Shown one piece after another: positions 45,761-57,852 of a stretch of DNA of 64,000 nucleotides; within the stretch, counting starts at the first letter, position 1, and each line of letters starts with the position of its first letter. The translations under genes and the position numbers were made by a program. The DNA lies in the NCBI GenBank assembly GCA_946406115.1, contig OX291547.1, positions 19,473,001-19,537,000 on the forward strand, written 5' to 3'. Source of the DNA: Apoda limacodes (taxonomy: Eukaryota; Arthropoda; Insecta; Lepidoptera; Limacodidae). The notes beneath the pieces are model-generated. The model had not been told where the DNA came from. It saw nothing but the letters and a program-made list of their open reading frames with translations, and ran no database searches.

Positions 45761-45851
45761 GGGCATTATTTCGAACAATTCCTCAGAACACATCCTATTG
45801 AACAAGCGGTAAAACACACACAGGGAAGCAAAGTCTCTCTTCAGACTTAAT
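45761..45851 (-). repeat. Internal LINE fragment
   Basis: GGGCATTATTTCGAACAATT CCTCAGAACACATCC ... AAAGTCTCTCTTCAGACTTA is the reverse complement of LINE positions 2128-2212. It has no 3' tail, so it is an internal remnant rather than a fresh insertion. Confidence 0.8.
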
Positions 45852-46090
45852 CTTATATTAGTAATATGCTTGTTATCGTAGACTGATGGCACGGTCGAAG
45901 TGACAATAAGCGCTCTGTTTGGTTATTTTGAATTTCGCTTTTTTGTATAAAAAAAAAAAAACAATGGCTTATCATAATATTTAAAAACCTCGAGGTCTTA
46001 ATTTTTTGTTTTTTTTTTAATATCAAAATACAAAGCGTAACTCACGGAACTATAAAAAATGGAAAGTATAAAAAGCAATCTACGGCGTTT
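45852..46090. other. AT-rich sequence, nothing recognised
   Basis: A-run at 45950-45961. Nothing else. Confidence 0.3.
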
Positions 46091-46092
46091 TA

Positions 46093-47982
46093 GTACAGTA
46101 AATGACGGTAAAAAGATGATACAACCTAGCAATTCTTTCAAGAAAGATGGTTTTTCTTCAACATTTGGGATTAAGCTTTACTTACCATCCACTTTAAAAT
46201 CTACCCTATGCCGATGTGTGCTTTTGACTTTTAGGGGTGAATACGGGAAGTATTAATTGTCAAAAATTGATAAATTCACAAAATTAGGCATTTAATGAAT
46301 GAAAAAACGTATAAAGCCTTTGACAGCTTTTTGACATAAAATTGAAATAAAGACCATTTTTTGATATATTTTATTTCTTATTTTGATAAAATATTATATT
46401 TTAATCGTAGACATCCTTAGGGAATTGTTATAATTAGTTTTCGTCCCCTAAAAACCACCCCTATTACATTAAAATACAAGAAATATCTAAAAAAACTTTT
46501 TTTTTTAAATATTGCTTCATTAAAACAAATTATTAATTTTTTTGAGTTTATTATCTCAGAACATGTATTTCCAAATTTTCTTCCCTTAAAAATTACATCT
46601 CACCAGGAATAAAGGGAGTAAAAAAAAAATTACAATGTTATATGCTTTGGGATCGGCTGGTAGATGTTGGTCTTGCCGCGCGTTGGGTTTGTGAAGGAGG
46701 GGAAACGGCACATATATTATAATAGATACATATACATACATACATACACATACACATACACACACACAAACATACACAGGACCCCTTTACCAGGTGCCAA
46801 TGATGAGAACACTATTAGTATATAGGTAGTATACGCATTTCTCTGCTCCGAAATTAAAATAAAAAATGCGTTTGGTTTTTTTAAGTTTTCTCGGATGCAT
46901 TTTGGCCTAGAGAGATAAAAAAAGGAATTTGTAGGAAATTCCATCGCCTATAAGCTCATGTAAGTTTTTATTTTTCAAACCCTTAATTTTATGAAGGTCA
47001 ACGGTGAAAGGGCTCAAGGGCGGTACTGATTTCGTATCAATGCTAATATTTACAAGCCATATCTCGAAGAATTTTTAAGCTACAGTAAAAAAAAAAATTT
47101 TGAAAGAAAATGCTAACTTTTTGTACTCTAGCAATTTTTACGTATGTGGTTTATTTTCTGAGTTAATTTGAAAAAAGTAAATTTTTTTGAACATTTAAAA
47201 AATACCTAGTTCATTTTGATGATATTTTTTTTTTTTAAATAAGCATTTTAAATCTTTTGGATCATATTTATTATGTCAAGATAAAGTCATTTGTAAATTT
47301 GTAACATTTAATTTCAATTAGGGTAATAATGAGATGCGTTTCATTGTTGATTTTTCTCGTAAAAAAAATATAAACCAACTTTATTTTCGTCATAATTCCG
47401 TTAGTTTTAGATCTTTCAAAAAACACATTGTAAAGTTTTTTAATGTAATTTAAAAGACTCTGAGCACTTTCATCGTAAAACGTACCGTTTTTTCGTAATT
47501 CACTGTTAAAATCTGTAAATTTGTCGTTAAAAAATAAGGCTTACCTTCAATGAGCTATAACTTTGTTTGTATTGGGTCTACATTAAAAAAAAAAAAGAAC
47601 TTCTTTAATTTTTTATAACCTTCCATTTGATAATCACAGATTTTTGGATTAAATCAATAGGTTATGAGTTATATGTGAAAAATTGTCAAAAAATGTGTTT
47701 TCGAAAAAAATTAACATTTTCGATCACGAATATCTCAAAAAGTATTGATTTTTCGAAAACCTCTATGGAACATTTTTAGCTTAAAATCCATCTTTCTATC
47801 GATTCCTTTAGTTTTTTTTTAATTACCACCCCCTAGTTGGGGTGGTATTCACCCTCGCGAAAAAGCACACCTTGGAATAGGATAGATTTTGCTTCTTGGG
47901 GTATTCTATACTTACTCTCAAAATTTTAGCAAAATCCATCTTTTTTTAAAGAATTGCTAGCCAAAACCGTCATTTACTGTAC
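46093..47982. mobile_element. 1.9 kb TA-flanked inverted-repeat element without coding capacity
   Basis: The left end GTACAGTAAATGACGGTAAA is mirrored by CCGTCATTTACTGTAC at 47967-47982. The imperfect inverted match continues about 150 bp (AGCAATTCTTT, AAAGATGG, ATGTGTGCTTTT, GGGTGAATAC). TA lies on both sides (46091-46092, 47983-47984). The interior has only short frames, the one at 46059-46256 crossing the element's edge, plus a CA-rich run at 46737-46778. This is a large non-autonomous DNA element; TA duplication suggests a Tc1/mariner-like source, but the end sequence is not one I recognise. Confidence 0.75.
46737..46778. repeat. CA/CATA microsatellite
   Basis: Imperfect (CATA)n and (CA)n inside the 1.9 kb element. 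It generates spurious Cys/Val/Tyr-rich minus frames at 46586-46944. Confidence 0.8.
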
Positions 47983-47984
47983 TA

Positions 47985-49085
47985 TTTACCCTTAATCTTG
48001 AAAGAGTAACTGTTTAGTAATAATATAAATTAAAATAAATAATAGTCATATATGTTATTAATTTCAACGGTACAATTATTATTTTATTTTATCGTTTTTA
48101 GATATTAACTAGAAATACGATGAGAAATTTAGGTGATATACGCGAACAGTGATACAAGCCAACACACATACATAGACTGCTATAATCATAACTTACCGTA
48201 ATCGGGTAAGAATTAATAGATTGTAAGCCACCAAGAATTATCACCACCATTACAAATAATCATTATTTTAAATATCAGTCTTGAAAAAGAGTGAGTAAGA
48301 TCTGAACGTGTTTATAAAATAAGCTGAAAAAGGAGACAAATACCCTGCGGCACAAAGTAATCTTTTGTTTTCGTGACATGAAACAAACGAGTGTTACTTA
48401 TCTAACATCCCCGTGCTCACTTGCAAATAAAACATCAAAATGTCAGATTAAACCAGACTGTTGCAACGTTGCGGAGAAACGCGTCGCCGTAAATGTTTGC
48501 TATTTTTGTTTGACAGAGGTGTCATATGCAATCATGAATTATAAAGTACCTACCGATTTTTTCAATTTTAATTTTGAAAACTACATGATTAGGTTAAACC
48601 AAATTAAATTAGGTTTTTGTTCAAGATTATGTTATTTTATTAGAATTATAAAAGCTACATAATGGATTTTGATGTAGTCTTCGCCGATTGTTAGTTAAGA
48701 ATTCTATTTAAAATCTATGTTACATACGTATCCATTCACAGTATAATTACTAAATAGTGTACGTTTGTAATCCTAGCAATAGATGTCGCAAGAAAAGATT
48801 GTAACGTATGTAATATATAAAAATAAATAAAAACAAGAACTCGAACCCGACTATGGGAAAAACCGCGTTCTGAAAAGTAAGTAACCAAGGAGATATTCTA
48901 GTATTCGATGGTAACAACTAGGGGATAGCCTTCATTTCTCTTATAAAAACCTCTCACAATATTTTTTTCTCAAATATTGCCTACGTTCACATATTGGCCA
49001 GTTACAATTTTATTATATGTATAGATATAAGGGAGAGCTACTATACTAAACAACTTTGGCTGGGTTACCTAGTAAATAATAAAAA
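47985..49085. other. Mostly unique sequence with one weak frame
   Basis: A 94-codon plus frame at 48378-48662 has CpG-containing sequence at 48465-48500 (CAACGTTGCGGAGAAACGCG) but no recognised domain. It may be a fragment of something real; I do not call it. Confidence 0.3.
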
Positions 49086-49190
49086 AAAACTGGCCAAGGA
49101 CTTCGCACATTTAGGGTTCCGTACCAAATGTAGGATATAAGCCGTCCGAATGGCAGAATTTTTCATAAGCAGTAGGTGAATTAATCCCTT
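49086..49190 (+). repeat. Family A copy, left part
   Basis: TGGCCAAGGACTTCGCACAT TTAGGGTTCCGTACCAAATG TAGGATATAAGCCGTCCGAA matches the reverse complement of 4632-4730, then stops at GCAGTAGGTGAATT. Confidence 0.75.
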
Positions 49191-50664
49191 CTATGCTACG
49201 CATTTGACCGCAAAATCAAGTTGGTAGTAATAGGAATAAAAAATAAGTTCAAAAACTACTGAAAAATCATGCGCTAAAAAGTATGAAACTATTAAATATT
49301 CTCATCTGAAATTGTAATGTACAAACTATTCAGTATTTATCGTCTTTTAAATAAAAAACTTACACAAAATATATTTTGATGTATTCCGCGGTCGTATGCC
49401 ACTTCGCCCAAACCTTATGATCACTTACTACTGTCAGAATGTATTATTTTTTTAGGGTAGGTGCATCGAAAGACCTGAGTCTGCTAAGGGCCACATAGGC
49501 CTATCCCTTTGTAAATGACTTCTTTAATTCAATTTCTGCTTTACTTAGGGTGCACCCTTGCAAGTTGCCCAAGAAAGAATTAACGATAACATCCGGAAAA
49601 AGAAGTAGGCGTAAACTACAGAACCAGTATTTTCTATTACAATAAACGACATAATTTAATAATAAGTTTTTAGCCAGTTATATTTTTGCTACAGCGGTTA
49701 AGAGGATAAAATAGGGGTTGGAGATTTGTATGGAAATTCGTAATACTCATAAAACTTAGTATTGGCCTTTAAGTTGAAATTTAAGATTCATCTGATTCAC
49801 TGTTTTTGGAATATCGTCCCCCAGATGGCAAAATAGGGATGGAAATTTGTATTTTTTTTTAATAACATATGCGAGCAATTACAAAAAAATTTTAAAAAAT
49901 CATCTTTTAAGGGGGTAAAATGGGAGTTGGAAATGTGTATGGAAATCCATATTTTTTATATAATTTTTTTAAATGCATAAAATTATATTGCCTTTAACAA
50001 AGTTTTCAGGTTAATAAATACGACAGACGGTAAAATAGGGAATGACCATTTGTATAAGAATTTCGATATTAGCAGTCAAAAGCTGTCATTTTTTTGACTG
50101 CATAATAGCGAAAAGAAGTTGCAGGGATAAGAGATATAATAATTATTATATCTCGTCTGTTATTTGGGTAGGTTTAGGGTGAGGGGTGATTTTAGACATT
50201 ATTGCCAATTATTGGGTTCTTTCAAGCAAAGTCGCAAGCAACAGCTAACAATATACATATATATATATATATATATATATTTGAATTGCGCTTATTCAGT
50301 CCTTCCAACACGGCATCATTAAAAAACATTTTTTTTTTAGTTTATGACTATATGTCCTCCAGAGGGCGCCATATTCATTTTAATGTAACTTCAAGTAGCC
50401 TTTAATCAGCGGACGGTCAAGACGCTTCCACCGATACTTCATCTGCCAAATTATAGTAAGTTAAGAAGTTAAGGAACAGATGAACATAAATACATACCGG
50501 TCAAAATCATAACCCTCCTTTTCCTTTGCCGTCATCGGGTCAATCTGAGGAAATAAAAAAAAAACTGATTTATCAATATTGATATTTGTTAATAAAATAT
50601 ACGTTATAATAAACATTACCACCATTGAAGTTCATAACTCAATAGGAAGTTAAACAATTGTTCA
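49191..50664. repeat. Insertions splitting the Family A copy
   Basis: About 1.5 kb. A block with 'AAAATAGGGxTTGGAxATTTGTATGG' recurs imperfectly near 49709, 49831, 49917 and 50033. The right portion ends CATACCGGTCAAAATCATAA CCCTCCTTTTCC, a familiar lepidopteran repeat terminus. A (TA)n run lies at 50252-50280. No coding frame; the component elements could not be separated fully. Confidence 0.5.
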
Positions 50665-51022
50665 GAACAAAATTTTTAGTTAAAAAAACTGACTTTGGTG
50701 GCTTCTCATTTCTATGTTCTCCAATATTTTTATAAAAAAAATACAGTATTTATTTGCTAGCTCCAAACAACGATACTCCACTTGATGGGGTAGGTCAAAA
50801 AATTTTTACGTGCCTCCCTTTAGCTGTGTTAAAAACATTTAAATATATTTTTTGACAATTTTCTTTGATGACCCAAGATGCTTATACTGTAAAAATTGGA
50901 AGACTGTAGCTCTAACCGTTTGGCTTTAAAACCTGTGTGAAAGACGACGGACGGACAGACGGACACGTGAGTGACAGCAATATAGGTATCCGTTTGGACC
51001 CTTCAGGTACGGAACCCTAAAA
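50665..51022 (+). repeat. Family A copy, right part
   Basis: AAAAAAACTGACTTTGGTGG CTTCTC ... GACGACGGACGGACAGACGG ACACGTGAGTGACAGCAAT ... GGTACGGAACCCTAAA continues the element begun at 49086, by comparison with 4211-4560 reversed. Roughly 70-80 bp of the family sequence between the two parts are missing or unrecognisable. Confidence 0.75.
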
Positions 51023-52255
51023 ATGTGATAAAAAATGGAAGTAAATTTAAAATGTGGTTAGAATTACATTTGAATTTACCATGATACTAAATATAGTTAG
51101 CAAAGTCGACCACCTGATGAGTTCCTGATTGAATTGCAATAATTTACGAAGTACTTTAAGTATGTTAATTTCATTAAATAACTGTTATGAGAGAAACGTT
51201 TCGAATAGTAATTTTCCAGTGGGTATTAAAAAGCTTATTTCTACCGTAAAATACTACCTTAATCCTTACATTGGCAGGCCTGGAGTAACAGAAAATTGTA
51301 ACAATAATGTATTAAATTTACTGAAAAGGAATTGACTGAACGTAAATGTAAATAGGATGAAAGCTTTGGCTTTTGAAAGGAATTATATTGTTACAGAGTG
51401 CGAAGTTATAGTGTAAGTGTAAGTTCACACGTATACGGTTGTTCGGATTCGGCATTTTTTATACGTTTTTACCGTACACAGTAAAAACGTATTCAGTATT
51501 CACATTCATACGGTTTTCTTATACGGTAGAATAGTGGCATATGGTTAAAGTGTACGTTCAGTTTACTTTTGCCGTACCCGGCTCACGGTTTTCAGTGACA
51601 AGACACGGCTGAAAAAATTACGAAACGGTTGTGTTAATAGTAAATAGTATGAATACGAGCATATGTTTGCATTTGCCACTGGGAACCGCATTTGAAAAAC
51701 GTCTCGTTAGACCGCAAAGTATAAAATCAGGGTAGGATAGAAAGAAGGAAGTTTAGGAATTAGTGCGACATTGAAAGAAAAGTGAATGCAGGAAATTACG
51801 TAAATACGGTGCTGTAAATCTTTGAGCTGACTAGTTGTCTGAAAATGGGCATTTAGCTGTACACGAGGGTGTGTTGCTTTCTACACTGATGTATGGAAGT
51901 AAATATTGGGTATGGGTTAGCTTAGGTAACATAGCTTTTTCCATTATCTTACTGCAGAAACTGCATGAGTCTTGTCTTTGTTGAAAGGATACAGGCCAGG
52001 CCATCCACGTTTATTGTGAATTGTTGGAATTTAAATCGCATTTTGTCAAATATTTAAATTTTAGAACTAAATGTTCATTTTCAGTTGAAAAATGGCTTAC
52101 CTACACTAGTAGCTAAAATAATCACCATGTTCATGACATCTAAAAATACAAAAACAAGGAAATAATCTTATCTCAAAGTATTATTTTTTTTTAGTATTAT
52201 CTCTTTAGTTTTTTTAGAATCAATTAAAAACTTACTTATTAGTTTTATAAATTTA
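51023..52255. other. AT-rich sequence with a perfect hairpin
   Basis: ATACGTTTTTAC (51461-51472) pairs perfectly with GTAAAAACGTAT (51481-51492) over an 8-base loop. The area 51420-51610 repeats the words TACGG and CCGTAC several times. No gene; the 68-codon frame at 51129-51335 lacks features. Confidence 0.4.
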
Positions 52256-52620
52256 CTAGTGGACCCTTTCTTTTTTTTCTGAACTGACTATGCAGTTGGC
52301 TGTTGCAGCTATTACTGCTTCACCGGGCTTTTTTGGGCGAGGACTCTGAAGGCTTGGGTTGTCGCTCTCGGGGGCGTCCCTTTGACCGGTGTGAGTCTCG
52401 AACCCGAAGGTGCGGTTGCGATTGAGTGGGGGCGAAAAGCGCTCCGGCACTCTTTGATACCTCGTGTATCCTTGCGGGCGCCGACGAACCCGGGGACGTT
52501 TAGGGGAGGTCGTTGAGACTTATCTCGCTATCCGGATAGCGAGATGGTCATCTGGGGCCGTTAGTACGTGCCGAGGCCGCCTAACGATGGTTTTACGACC
52601 ATGCCGAGTTCGGTCGGGGG
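52256..52620 (-). repeat. Family G retroelement 3' end, longest copy
   Basis: T-rich start (poly(A) on the minus strand), CAGTTGGCTGTTGCAGCTAT TACTGCTTCACCGGGC, then GATACCTCGTGTATCCTTGC, and beyond it a perfect 24-base palindrome centred on CTATCCGGATAG at 52522-52545. CGAGGCCGCCTAACGATGG and ATGCCGAGTTCGGTCGGG follow. GC content is much higher than the neighbourhood. The minus frame 52256-52450 is not recognised and is probably a by-product. Confidence 0.65.
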
Positions 52621-52730
52621 GATGATACGTTGTGGATTGCACAATTAGTCGATTCGGGTGATTTTGTGTACACTCGAAAAAGCAGACCAAGCGGACTGCC
52701 AGGTCTTAATGGACCTGGCAAAAGTTTTAT
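52621..52730. other. Unassigned junction
   Basis: The short CAGGTCTTAATGGACCTG near 52700-52717 is an inverted pair. It may belong to family G or to the LINE target. Confidence 0.3.
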
Positions 52731-53245
52731 TTTATACCACTAAGGTGGCAAAGAAGCATACGATCCGCCTGATGGTAGGCGGTCACCGTGACGTATGGAC
52801 GCTTGCAGCTTAGCCAGGAGTATAGCTTGCGCGTTGCCGGCCCTTCAAAAATCTTATAACTCCATTCTTGAAGAACCCCATACTGTAGTCCTTAGAGAAA
52901 ACCTTGGCAGGGAGCTCAATCCACAACCCAAGCGTTTGCGGGAGGAAGTTTCTCTGAAACCGCACTTTGCGCGACCATTTCGGTTCTAAGGTGTGACACA
53001 GAATTCCCTGTCGATGGCGAGCGGTGCAATGGTAGGAAGTAGCCGTGGGCATCATTTCGAACAACTCCTCAGAACACATCCCATTGTGCAAGCGGTACTA
53101 CACACGCGAGATAAAGCCTCTCCTTAGACTTAAGGGCTCGATAAGGCAAGTAAGTTTGGGATCGTCGACAATTCTCATAGTCCGTCGTTCGTGTACCCGC
53201 CCAGAGATGGCAGCAGTATACTATATGCGACCGAACTTTCGTTGT
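52731..53245 (-). pseudogene. LINE ORF2 C-terminal fragment with 3' tail
   Basis: On the minus strand it matches about 1990-2520 of the large LINE, from a degraded HIVYCCHLWAG to the tail ACCACTAAGGTGGCAAAG. The 93-codon stretch 52810-53091 still reads MHNGMCSEELFEMMPTATSY through RFQRNFLPQTLGLW, close to the 837-2471 protein. Further upstream the frame shifts. 5'-truncated, dead copy. Plus-strand frames at 52795-53332 are shadows. Confidence 0.9.
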
Positions 53246-55761
53246 TGGTTTTGTTGGTACGCTATAGTCCCTCACCTTTGTTTACAAAATGTAGAGGCTT
53301 TGTCCATCTGTAAAAATAAACCGTTCAAATAGTAAAAGATTTTTTAAAATACCTAAGTGCAGTGGTTCCAAAAATTACCCTCCACATATAAACAAATTTA
53401 CAAAATTCTTTCTCCCTCTTTATATAAGTATATTATTAGGTATAGGGTTAACCGCCCAATTGTTAGCACTTTAAGTGTAAGCTTAGTGTCAATCTGAAAT
53501 TGAATTACCATACTATACCATTAACAAGAGCAAGTAGACAAAACATGTGACAGTATATAAAAACAATACTTTAATCTTTGGTTTTATAACCGTAGTAGTA
53601 GTACTAAATAGCTTTTTTTTACTCAAATCCTAAAGACCAAAAAAAATCAAATCTACTCGTCTAATTTTTGGCATGTACTAAAGTAGTAGATAGCTAATAT
53701 AAAAAATAAAAGAAATACTTACCTTAACCTGCGGTATAATTAAAACACTGTTTTGCTAGATAAATATTCGCTTTTATTTCGGTATGTTATCGGTAAGTAT
53801 TTAAAGTTCCATATGAAGATATAAAAAAAAAAACTTTTATAACATAAACACTTTCTTTTATTCTACACGTTTTGGCAGTCTTACTTTATTTGTTGTTGTA
53901 TTATTTGTCGTAGTTGTAGGTACTTACATAATTTGGCAAACTATCACATATATTTCCTAATTCTATGGAGATTGATGTACTTGGACTTTATAAGTCACTA
54001 GTAAATATTTTTAAATTAAATCTCTAATTTAAAAGTACAAAAGTTAGGAGGATAAGAAAAAAGAAAAAATGTGGATATGATCTGTATAACAATAACTAAA
54101 ACGCGGTAAGCGCAAGGCCGTTTTATTTCAACTTGGCTGAACCCGCTGCCCTAGATATTAGATAAACAATATGACAGTCAGTATCATAGTAAATGCTATG
54201 TTATCCTACTAATCTTATTTATGTTTTAAGTTGGAATAAAAAATCCACTTAGTAAAACATAATTTCAACTATAATTTCATCTTTATCTTTTATTTGTACT
54301 GCACTTTTCTTTTATGTTATATTCCTATATTATATTATTGTTTTTGAGGTTAGAATATTGTTTACAAAAAAAGACAAGTAAGAAAAAGTAGAGTGTAGGT
54401 AGTAGTTTTGTATAACACTTAAGAAGGATATTGCTCTCAGTGATACTCAGCTAAGGCTTTTTACTGATACAGAAAACTGAAACTTTAATCTTGTAAGTGT
54501 GCCAACAGCATTAAAGTAAACGATTGGAGCGGAGCCAGTTTTCTTATTTACTTTTCCGTAGTGGGTAAATAATAGAAAAGTTCATGTTCGCCCTTTAGTT
54601 TTTTTATTGTTTATTTTTATATTACTCTACTTAATTTTTTTGAAACTGTATCGACTAGGAGTTTTGGAGTGTTTTTATACGTGATATATACGTACGTATA
54701 TGTGGAAAAACCTAACTTCATTGCGTAACATTTTATTAAGCGAAAGACTAAAAATATTCAGGTAATGGTTATAATCCCTATTCTATCTGTATGCGCCTAT
54801 TATATAAAAAAAAAATTGGGTGAGAACGGTGAGTAGCTTCGCCTACCGCTCCGCACTTTGGGTAAGTGTCCATTGCTAGAAGGCTAACTTTTTGCAGATC
54901 CCCCGAGAGAAAACAAGTGTTAAATCATAAATGGTGTCATGTAAACAAAAGACGATTCTGTACTTTGCTGTATAGTGCAAAAAACTTTTCTGACCTGGTG
55001 GTCACAAATCAAAACTACAGTCGCCATATCGAAATGGCGTGAACTTACGACACTAGCGACAGCGGCCTGATATTTAAAGGTATTACAGGATTTAGAGGTA
55101 ATACATCATCTAAAGCTAATGATTTTAAGGGATGAGTTTTCTCGTAATCTGCAAGTAAAACCAATAAGAATAAGATCTTTAAAATAGAGAAATCAGGGTT
55201 TTGTAAAAATAATCAAATTCCTTTGCTACAGATAAATAAAACTTATGACGTACCTTGTACATAGGAATAAGTAAGAACTTGAATTATAGTGTTTACGGTT
55301 TAAACTTACTATATGCGAGACAACACGTTCACACGAGTGGATTCTATTAAGTCTGACAATCCAAGTAATATTGCGGGCAATGAAAACGATTGCTTCAATG
55401 ATTGTGTATTGAGTGTACCGCCCGACGTCGAGTGCTAGTTGAGTGCTTTTACCTCAACGTTAACTACATAAAATATTCACAAAGCAAATTTTAGAGCTTA
55501 TTGTACTTACATACACACTTATAAAAACATGAAACTATGTTGAAAAAAATTGAAATTTGTTTAAAAGTTCAAAGTTCTATTTTATTAATTTACCGTGATT
55601 TTTTTGATTCGAAATTCAAAACATAACAGAATCGATTCAGAACACGCGGTTTAAAAGTTGGAAAACGCACATTTGCAAAATCTACATTTTACAGCCAAGA
55701 ATATTAGAAACCTCAAATGCATTAGGAGGTAACTTTTAAAACGTGATTTTTTTATGTTATT
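53246..55761. other. Long AT-rich stretch, nothing recognised
   Basis: A block near 55008-55065 (CAAAACTACAGTCGCCATAT ... CGACACTAGCGAC) is echoed at 58358-58407, an eroded shared repeat. No gene. Confidence 0.35.
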
Positions 55762-56016
55762 ACCACTAAGGTGGCAAACAAGCTCACGGACCGCCTGATG
55801 GTAAGCGGTCACCGTGGCCTATGGACGCTTGCAACATCAGGGGTATCACTCGCGCGTTGCCGACTCTTCAGAAATCTAATAACTTCTTTCTTGAAGAACT
55901 CCATACGGTCCTTGAAGAAAACCTTGGCAGGGAGCTCATTCCACAACTTAAGCGTTCGCGGTAGGAAGTTTCTCTAAAACCGCACTGTACGCGACCATTT
56001 CGGTTCTAAAGTGTAG
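55762..56016 (-). pseudogene. LINE 3' end with C-terminal coding remnant
   Basis: TACCACTAAGGTGGCAAACA AGC ... CCTGATGGTAAGCGGTCACC GTGGCC ... CGCGTTGCCGACTC ... GCACTGTACGCGACCATTTC GG. It matches LINE 2275-2520 reversed; a TAT deletion and small changes are visible. The plus frame 55771-55977 is a shadow. Confidence 0.85.
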
Positions 56017-57301
56017 CGCACGTGCAGCACTACCTCGATTTGTTGAGTACACCAAGTTTTTTTGACGTCAGCTTCACTTTGTCCTGCTATTATTGCTACT
56101 TATGTTTGCACATTATTACTAAATTACTATTTTCATTATGGATAAAACACATTTTGATTGATACATTGATTGATTGATGATATTAGTTCAAAACGTGTTT
56201 TTTCCAAGTGGTTGTCCATTTTTAATAAAAAGTAAACAATACACCTGTTTTGTTTATCTGTAAATGCTTATTAGTTCAATCAATTTCATCACTCTAATTT
56301 TCATAGTATTCGCAGGAGTTATCAAATTCGGAAAAATCAAAAATGTGCATTTTTCTGGGCTCCATATCCTTTGGACAAAACACATTTTGAAAGTTACCTC
56401 CTCAGTTTTGAAGACCCATGGAGTGTGTGAAACAAAATATCCCACAGTTGGAAAGAGATCTCAGTGTATGAAGAGCTTTCCCTTATATTTTGTTTTTAAA
56501 TTTATAAAACCGTATCGCGGTTCACATAAAACATCTGTCACCAGAGCCAATGCAAAGACAGCGGTGTTGATAAATAATGATGTGACATACAGACGACAAC
56601 GTAATGCCTCAGAAATTATAAGGATTCAGTGTTTGCCATATGGCTATACCTATATGAAACCCTAAAAGTTACTAATAAGATTGCTTTAGTTGATAAACAC
56701 AATTTTATTTGAAGGTGAATAGTCTATCTATAGTCGTGTGTTACAGTAAATATTTCAATATATACCTATATATAACGTGTGAAATATATATTACTAAAGA
56801 TTATATTACAACACGTCATACACCATAACACGTTTATAATACAGCTGCAGTGAGGTGGCTGACATGTTTCAAACTAATCGCTGCAGGCATGTCAGATTAA
56901 CAGGCTTTACATTGTCCGTACGCGTGAATATTTGGCGTGAATAATTTCACTGTTATATCCATTGATTTTTATCTGATTGCAGGGATAGTTATGTTTTTGT
57001 TTCTGATTTTTTTTAAATTGTGGATTCAAAACTATCTTGATCGTGGGATCGTCAGATATAATACCTAAGTTTAGATTTGTATGTGGTTTGCAACTTATGA
57101 GTAAAAAAAATACCAGAATGACTCATTTTTAACAAAGGTAGGTACTTTAATTTAATCTTTGAGTTTAATGTATAGAGATGATTACATTTAAAAATATTAA
57201 ATGTATCAACCTGCGTAGCACAGTTTAGTGATACCTTACATATCTATTAAAAAAGCTAAGAAAACGTTACAATCATTTTGATGACAGTAAACCTGCAAAG
57301 T
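56017..57301. other. Unique sequence with a 133-codon unrecognised frame
   Basis: 56264-56665 (+) is the longest frame outside transposons. It starts with a hydrophobic stretch (ITLIFIVFAGVI) and is basic later (RGSHKTSVTRANAKT, NNDVTYRRQRNASEIIRI). I recognise no family and see no promoter or splice context. Codon use is AT-rich as in the surrounding DNA. It could be an exon with intron read-through, a pseudogene or chance. Confidence 0.25.
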
Positions 57302-57370
57302 CAAGGTGACCGCTTGCCATCAGGCGGAATGTGAGCTCGTTTGCCACCTTAGTGGTTTAAAAAAAAACAA
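57302..57370 (+). repeat. LINE 3' tail fragment
   Basis: AGGTGACCGCTTGCCATCAG GCGG ... GTTTGCCACCTTAGTGGTTT AAAAAAAAA: only the last ~60 bp and poly(A). Confidence 0.8.
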
Positions 57371-57479
57371 GAAAAAGTATTGGAACAAAGAAATAAGGGG
57401 TTAGATACTAAGACTCTAGAATAAAAGCAATAAAATATATAAAGGTTAAGGCATAGTCAAATATAATTTGCTAATATAA

Positions 57480-57852
57480 CTAGCTATTCCCGGTGGCTCC
57501 GCCCACGCTGAATGCGATTGTGGGCGTGACATTCCTTCCGTAACTTCTTGATCATACCTAGAGCGAAAGCCCGGCGTGAAATTCCTTTCGTAACTCCTTG
57601 AGTATACCTAGGGAGAAAGTTTGGTCCCTTTAGCAAGCTATAGATCTAGCTGTAGTTTTTCCACATTTTACAATTATTTCTGCAGGAACTTATGAATTTT
57701 CCGGGATAAAAGTAGTTTATGTCCTTCATCTCTTTAACTATCTATTTGCCAAATCAGGTCAATCAAGCATCAATTGGATGCTCCATTGTAACGTGAAGAA
57801 AGATCTAACAAACAAAAAAACTCACTTTCGCATTTATAATATTAGTATAAAT
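57480..57852 (-). repeat. 'ATATTATAAATGCG' repeat, full-length reverse copy
   Basis: ACTAGCTATTCCCGGTGGCT CCGCCC at one end and TTTCGCATTTATAATATTAG TAT at the other. It includes an internal direct repeat (ATTCCTTCCGTAACTTCTTG and ATTCCTTTCGTAACTCCTTG, about 55 bp apart). Confidence 0.7.

Noticed and set aside
46586..46944. Minus-strand frames rich in Cys, Val and Tyr
   Set aside because: They come from translation of a CA/CATA microsatellite.
48378..48662. 94-codon frame as a gene
   Set aside because: No domain, splice or promoter support; only a small CpG-richer core.
52795..53332. Two plus-strand frames
   Set aside because: Antisense shadows of the LINE fragment on the minus strand.
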